From Pseudoneurospora amorphoporcata (Eukaryota > Ascomycota > Sordariomycetes > Sordariales > Sordariaceae), in NCBI GenBank assembly GCA_033297205.1, contig MU859398.1:1-22269 (forward strand): DNA of 22,269 nucleotides. Direction: 5' to 3'. Both the position numbers and the translations under genes were made by a program. Under the pieces are notes generated by a model. The model was given only the letters and a program-made list of their open reading frames with translations. It was not told the DNA's origin and did not search any database. This document shows positions 17,489 to 22,269 of the stretch, piece after piece; the stretch's first letter is position 1; every line of letters starts with the position of its first letter.

Positions 17489-19516
17489 ATAGCTTCTCAA
17501 AACCAACCCATACCCTCGGTTGAGGAGATCTCCCTCGTCCTCTACCAACCCAAAGGCTTCGACACCGTCATGACTAGTACCGATGACGCTATTCCTAGAA
17601 GTACAGTCCAAGTCACTAACCCTCCTTCCTAGCTCGTTACACTTTATGACCAACTCGCTACAGCCCACAACCAAGTCCGCGAGATCGCCCTCTCTATAGG
17701 ACATAAGCACGCTAGGGACCTCACTGCCTTTAAGGAACAATACGAAGTCCTAAGGAAGAACTATACTACCGTCACCTATCTCTTCGACTCTAGGTTGGAA
17801 GCTACCCAAGCCCAAGTCGCCCGCCTAGAACAGCAAGTCCAGCAAGCTAGCTCCCGTTTCGCTTCTAAAGTCTGGACCGCCATTGCTCAATACAGCAAGA
17901 AAGACGAAGAACGCCAAAAGGCTATTCATTAACTCCGCAACGCGCTCACTCAACAACAACAAGCGATGGAGACACTCCACGAGAAATCCACCCGCTAGCA
18001 GTCTGTTCTAGGTTACGTGGAAACCTAAGCCACTACCAAAGACGGGTAAATCAATAATATCCTCAACAACTTTATAACTCCCGAATAGTTCAAGCCCTTC
18101 AAAGAATAAATCGCGAGCCTCTAGCACGCAATCTAGCAATTAGGCCACCAAGCCCTAGACGCGGCCACGATCCTCCATACTATGGGACAACGCGCCGCTA
18201 CTAAAGTACCTAATACTATCTTCCGCTCTTCGTTCCGCGAACCAGCCAGCCCGAACCTTAGGGATAGCTTCCTCCAAATTGCCCAAGCTAAGAGGTAGGC
18301 GAGCTAAGCTCGTATGAACTACGACGCTACCCGGGCTAACCTTTATAGAGGAGGATCTGTTGGGTTTGGGCAATCGGCCGGAGGACAAGATCCCCTGGGG
18401 CCTCCCCAATTCCTAAGAACTATGGGAGCGAACTTTAACGACGACGACGACGCCCGGAAATAGGCTAGCCGCTTCCTTTAGAACTTTACCTTCCCGGCTA
18501 TTTAGACTATACTAATTCACCTCAACAAACTTCTGACGTATGATGGCAAGAAGCTCGACTCTTTCCGACCCTGGTGGGCTAGAATCAACGCGTATTTATA
18601 CGCGTATGCTGCTAATTTCCCTATTAATAGCCATAAGATTAACTAGCTAGGCTCGATACTCTTAAATAAGGCTTAGAAATAGCACGATTTACGAGCGCGT
18701 CAAATTCGAGCTATGGGCGTCGAGGATACGTAGAAGGGATATTCTAGCGCCCTTATTGAACGATTCAAGGACCCCTCAGAACGCTATTGGAATGCGAAGA
18801 AAATGGAGGAACTTAAATATAGCGGAGATACAGTTGAGTATCTCACTGAGCTGCTTGGTCTTAACGAAATAGTTGGCTGGGCTGGAACTACCTTCCAGAA
18901 CTAGATCGCTAGGACCCTCCCCTCTAAGATTACCGAACTAATATATTTAATAAGAGGCGGGGTACCCGAGACTAAGAATGGGTTTATTAGTGTAATCAGA
19001 GAGGTAGGACGCGTCTACGAGAATATATTATAAGCCCCGGGTTACTAAACGAGAAAAGGCGCGCCCACTTCAAGGACGGAACACTCGAAGTCGGGCTAAC
19101 CCCGTAAGGATACGCGCTCCCCTTCCGACTAAGACCAATCCTTAAAACGATCCGACCGCTCAGCTAAGGACAAGAAATAGGCTTCTAATCGCAACGCCTT
19201 AAATGGAATCAATTAGGCGGATATCGATCAGCGTAAGAAGGACCAAGTTTCCTACTGGCGATGCGAGCGTGATAACCACTACACTACAGAATGTTTTGCA
19301 AAGAAGGACAATAACAGCAAAGACCTGCCCCAACTCAAAGAACAATTAAGAACGGCCGCCATCTCAACTAAGAAACACAAGAGTGACGACCTCAAAGAAG
19401 AGGGAGCTGAGGACCTCGAAGACAACGAGGCCCAATTTAAGAAAGCCAAAACAAACGCAATCACTAGAGCTATACAAACCATAGATATAGACAACGACTC
19501 TAACTCGGATTTTTAA
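17489..19516 (+). pseudogene. Element W gag (broken)
   Basis: The position matching the Z gag start reads ATA (17489-17491), so the ATG appears lost by TG>TA. The frame then reads PIPSVEEISLVLYQ, HNQVREIALSIG and a capsid-like part (YAANFPINSHKINQLGSIL, then SERYWNAKKMEELKYSGDT), with many TAG stops. The zinc knuckle at 19253-19294 (C-x2-C-x4-H-x4-C) keeps the second Cys, the His and the last Cys, but the first is Tyr. An acidic C-terminal tail ends SNSDF and TAA at 19514-19516, 676 codons from the former start. Pol follows in the -1 frame. Confidence 0.85.
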
Positions 19517-22170
19517 GTAGCTGCTATAAAGCACCATATAGATTATTACGGCCTCACTTTGGTGCCAGTTCGGTCAACCCCGTCGTTTGCTCCCTAAAGA
19601 GGCTAAACATCAATAACCTCGACGATGAACTAGATCCCCTACGGAAGAAACCTTGCCCAAAACTTTAATCAGGGCCCTGACCGATTGTACGAATGACCTT
19701 GCTTTACAATAACAAGGAACACCCCGTTCGAATTCTCCTAGACCCGGGAAGCTCGATCCTAATTATATCTTTCCACCAAGCTCACGTATAAAAGCTCCCC
19801 CTCTTTAAACGAGCTAATATTCGCAGCCTCATAGGATTTAACGCGGAAGCCGATTCAGTAGGTGGCCGCTATTGTATTGATACCCTCGTTCTACAGCATT
19901 AAGAAGACTACTACACCCGCTTGAACTTCGAGCTTTCTAAGATAGATGACGAATGTGATATTATCCTCCTACACTAGTAGTTGCTCTAGTACGAGCTTGC
20001 TTACTTCTTTAACAAAATATAAGAAATTAAGTTCTCCTCAGAATATTATTAGAAGAATTGTACCAGTACCATCGTTATGGGACTTCCTCCCACTGAAGCT
20101 ATCGCTAGCATTCAGACTAAGATCGACGCCACAATCGTAGTAGTGCCAGAAAAGTTCTGAGAATTCCTCCCTATTATAAGCGAGGAAGCGGTGATACGAA
20201 TGCCGGATCATTAGCCCTAGGATTATAAGATTGACTTGAAGGAAGGGGAAACACTGCTTTATGAACCCCTATTCGCGATGAGTGGCCGCGAACTCGATGC
20301 CCTTAAACCTTAGCTCGAGAAAATGCTGAACTCCGAACGAATAAGAAAATCCACCTCATTATGCAACGCACCCCTTATATTCGTCGATAAGAAAGATCCA
20401 GACGATCCCCTCCGACTAGTAGTCGATTACCGAATCCTGAACAGAATAACTATTCCCGTTAAACACCCCATCCCACTCATCACAGAACTTTAATATACCC
20501 TTAGAACGGCTAAGATCTTCTCGAAAATCGACCTTAAATTAGGCTTCTTCTTCGTTCGAATAGCCAAAGGCCACGAGTGGAAAACCGCCTTCTGATGCAA
20601 ATACGGCCTTTTCGAGTACGTTGTCATGCCTATGGGCTTAATCAACGCTCCCTCCACGTTCTAGGCTATGATGAACCACTTGTTCATGGACCTTCTGGAC
20701 GCAGGAGTACTCGTCTACCTAGATAACATCTTAATCTACGCCGACACTAAGCAAGAATATAATCGCCTAGTACTGGAAGTCCTAAAACGGCTCACTAACA
20801 ACCATCTTGCCGTTGCCCCGTAGAAGTGCAAATGGGGAGTTACTGAAGTCGAGTTCCTAGGTTACATCATCTCTTCCTATGGTATTAGTATAGCCGAAGA
20901 CAAAGTGTGGGAAGCGATACGCTGAATCAAAGAAAGAAGTGATGATGTTATGGATGATCACGAAAGAAAGCGCTACGGGAAGAGAAAGAAAGAAGGACAA
21001 AATACTGGTGTGGTCTGAAAGTGAAAGTGGGCCAGGTGCCAGCCAACCTTACTAGGTGGCGGCGGCCCAACACAAAGTTAAGAGCATCTTATAATAGAAA
21101 TAGCCTACAACGCTCAAGAAGTTACAATCCTTCCTAGGGTTCGCCAATTTCTACCAAAGGTTCATCAAAGGATTCTCTACAATCGCCCAAACTCTCTCGA
21201 AAGGAAACTTATTAGATAAGAAAGTTTAGAAATGGACCGAGCCGATAGCAAAAGCCTTCAAGGACATAAAGGAAGCCTTCATAACAACGCTAATTTTAGC
21301 TCACTTCGACCTAGCCGAACCCGCTATCATGGAAACCAACGCTTCAGATTTCGGAATGGACGCCATTGTTTTCCAAAGGAAGGCCGACAGCAAACTATAC
21401 CCCGTCGCCTTTCACTCGAGGAAAATGACGCCTGCCGAGATAAACTACGAAATCTATAACAAGGAACTCTTGGCTATCGTCGACAGCTTCGATCGCTGGA
21501 GGATTTACCTTGAAGGAGCTAAGCACAGAATCGAAGTTTTCTCCGATCATCAAAACTTAGCCTATTTCACCCATACGAAGGTCCTCAACTGACAGCAGGC
21601 ACGATGGGCCATTCAACTAGCCAATTTCTGGTTTATCATCAACTACCGTCCGGGTCACCTCAATTTTAAAGCTGATGCCCTTTCCCATTAGGAAAATTTC
21701 AAACTTAAGAAGGGGGGGGTGAAGACCAGCCGATTACGTCGGTCTTGCAAGAAAAACACTTCTCACACTCTAAAGGAAGCAGTTTCCTCTTGTCCAAAGA
21801 AAGGCTCTATAGCATCTCAACCCCTCGATGGAATAATGAATTCATTCGCCAGCTCAAGAAAGCTAGAGAAACGGACTCAGCCTACATGGAACAGTTCAAC
21901 AAAGACGAACCTGACAAAGACTACGAGAAATCTGATGATCTACTGTACCGAAAGAACCGCCTCTGGGTCCCTACCAGCCTGCAAGCCGAAGTCACCAACT
22001 TAGAATACGATACCAAAGTCGCGAGCTATATGGGAATGGATAAAACTATGGAGCTCATTACGAGAAACTTTTGGTAGCTAAAGATGGAGGAAACAGTTAG
22101 AGAATACGTTCGCGGCTGTCACGAGTGCCAACAGAACAAACCTCCCCGCCATTCTCCCCATAGTTTACTG
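19504..22170 (+). pseudogene. Element W pol: protease, RT, RNase H, partial integrase (broken)
   Basis: Runs in the -1 frame relative to gag. Protease: RILLDPGSS near 19727, with Pro where Ser or Thr is expected after the catalytic Asp. RT from about 20220: DYKIDLKEGET, LRLVVDYRILN, SKIDLKLGF, and VLVYLDNILIY at 20713, where the second Asp of the YxDD box is Asn. The 165-bp insertion at 20907-21071 splits RT after FLGYIISSYGI. Then QSFLGFANFYQRFIKGF and RNase H (METNASDFGM from 21329, NKELLA, FSDHQNL, KADAL; all four acidic residues present). A run of eight G at 21712-21719 coincides with a frame change. The integrase zinc domain has both His positions as Tyr (near 22007 and 22027), while CHEC is intact. 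IN homology ends near 22170. Confidence 0.88.
20907..21071. mobile_element. 165-bp insertion with 7-bp target duplication in W RT
   Basis: Flanked by ACAAAGT on both sides (20900-20906 and 21072-21078). Removing it and one flank restores the RT frame from AEDKV to KSIL, and its length explains the frame change between RT and RNase H. It begins GTGGGAAGCG and ends CGGCCCAAC, so the ends are weakly inverted (GTGGG / GTTGGG). It is purine-rich on the plus strand and has no coding capacity. It resembles a small non-autonomous DNA transposon (MITE) more than an LTR, because the duplication is 7 bp. A SINE is possible but I see no A/B box or tail. Confidence 0.65.
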
Positions 22171-22175
22171 CAACC

Positions 22176-22269
22176 TGTAAGGGTTCTACGAGGTTGACAC
22201 GCAGGTAGGCCTTGTTGGGAACTTGTAATATTCGACAAGGAGCAAGAAGACTGAGCCAGTCTGGAAGCT
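22176..22269. other. Possible start of another LTR at the right edge
   Basis: Integrase homology (CHECQQNKPPRHSPHSLLQP) stops abruptly at about 22175. The following TGTAAGGGTTCTACGAGG does not continue the expected PW-containing segment and starts with TG. An LTR insertion is possible but cannot be closed within the window. Confidence 0.3.

Larger units (their letters stand above)
16838..22269 (+). mobile_element. Element W: chromovirus-like Ty3/Gypsy element, cut by the right window edge
   Basis: Plus-strand element beginning with a 588-bp LTR, followed by leader, gag, protease, RT, RNase H and the first half of integrase, and still inside pol at the window end. The left flanking 5 bases are ATATT (16833-16837); the matching copy is outside. 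Gag, leader and LTR ends are shared with element Z. RIP-type stops, a lost gag start codon and a mutated RT active site make it inactive. Whether it ends in a chromodomain cannot be seen here. Confidence 0.9.

Noticed and set aside
17432..17740. 102-codon minus-strand ORF
   Set aside because: Antisense of W gag, whose plus frame matches Z gag.

Overview
The window looks like repeat-rich DNA from a filamentous ascomycete (Pezizomycotina). I see no intact host gene, ribosomal RNA, tRNA or CRISPR array. Almost everything is Ty3/Gypsy-type LTR retrotransposon DNA, mostly with chromodomain integrases (chromoviruses). It is riddled with stop codons produced by C-to-T / G-to-A transitions, mostly CpA>TpA. 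That is the pattern of repeat-induced point mutation (RIP), a process known from Pezizomycotina. The species cannot be read from the sequence.

The layout is a nest. The oldest unit is element X (+ strand). It enters from the left edge with RNase H and the start of integrase (about 86-868), resumes at 8992-9286 and again at 13092-14011 (integrase core, GPY/F and chromodomain), and ends in an inferred 3' LTR at 14867-15120. An antisense accessory ORF with CxxC motifs (14005-14639) lies tail to tail with X pol. Element Y (- strand, 869-8991) sits inside the X integrase. It has 262-bp LTRs, a polypurine tract, gag, protease, RT, RNase H, integrase and chromodomain. Y was itself hit by three solo LTRs: 2964-3208, 6393-6633 and 8029-8616, each with a perfect 5-bp target duplication. 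Element Z (- strand, 9287-13091) also interrupts the X integrase, with a perfect AATAC duplication and two 395-bp LTRs. It keeps gag and the integrase/chromodomain C-terminus but lacks protease, RT and RNase H.

From 15121 to 16837 there is about 1.7 kb of less clearly transposon-derived DNA. It holds two unidentified minus-strand ORFs, an 8-bp minisatellite, a hairpin and an unidentified protein relic.

Element W (+ strand, 16838 to beyond the right edge) starts with a 588-bp LTR containing a 12-bp minisatellite. It continues through gag, protease, RT, RNase H and the N-terminal half of integrase. W is related to Z: similar gag, the same leader sequence, and similar LTR ends. A 165-bp insertion with a 7-bp duplication splits the W RT and shows little sign of RIP.

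None of the elements can be active as they stand. The main interest is the datable nest, the internally deleted element Z, the antisense accessory ORF, the small insertion that seems to have escaped RIP, and a conserved arrangement at the gag stop that suggests -1 frameshifting. I found no convincing new host system. Coordinates of gene boundaries are approximate where the genes are broken; LTR and target-duplication coordinates were read base by base. Element letters X, Y, Z and W are my own labels.
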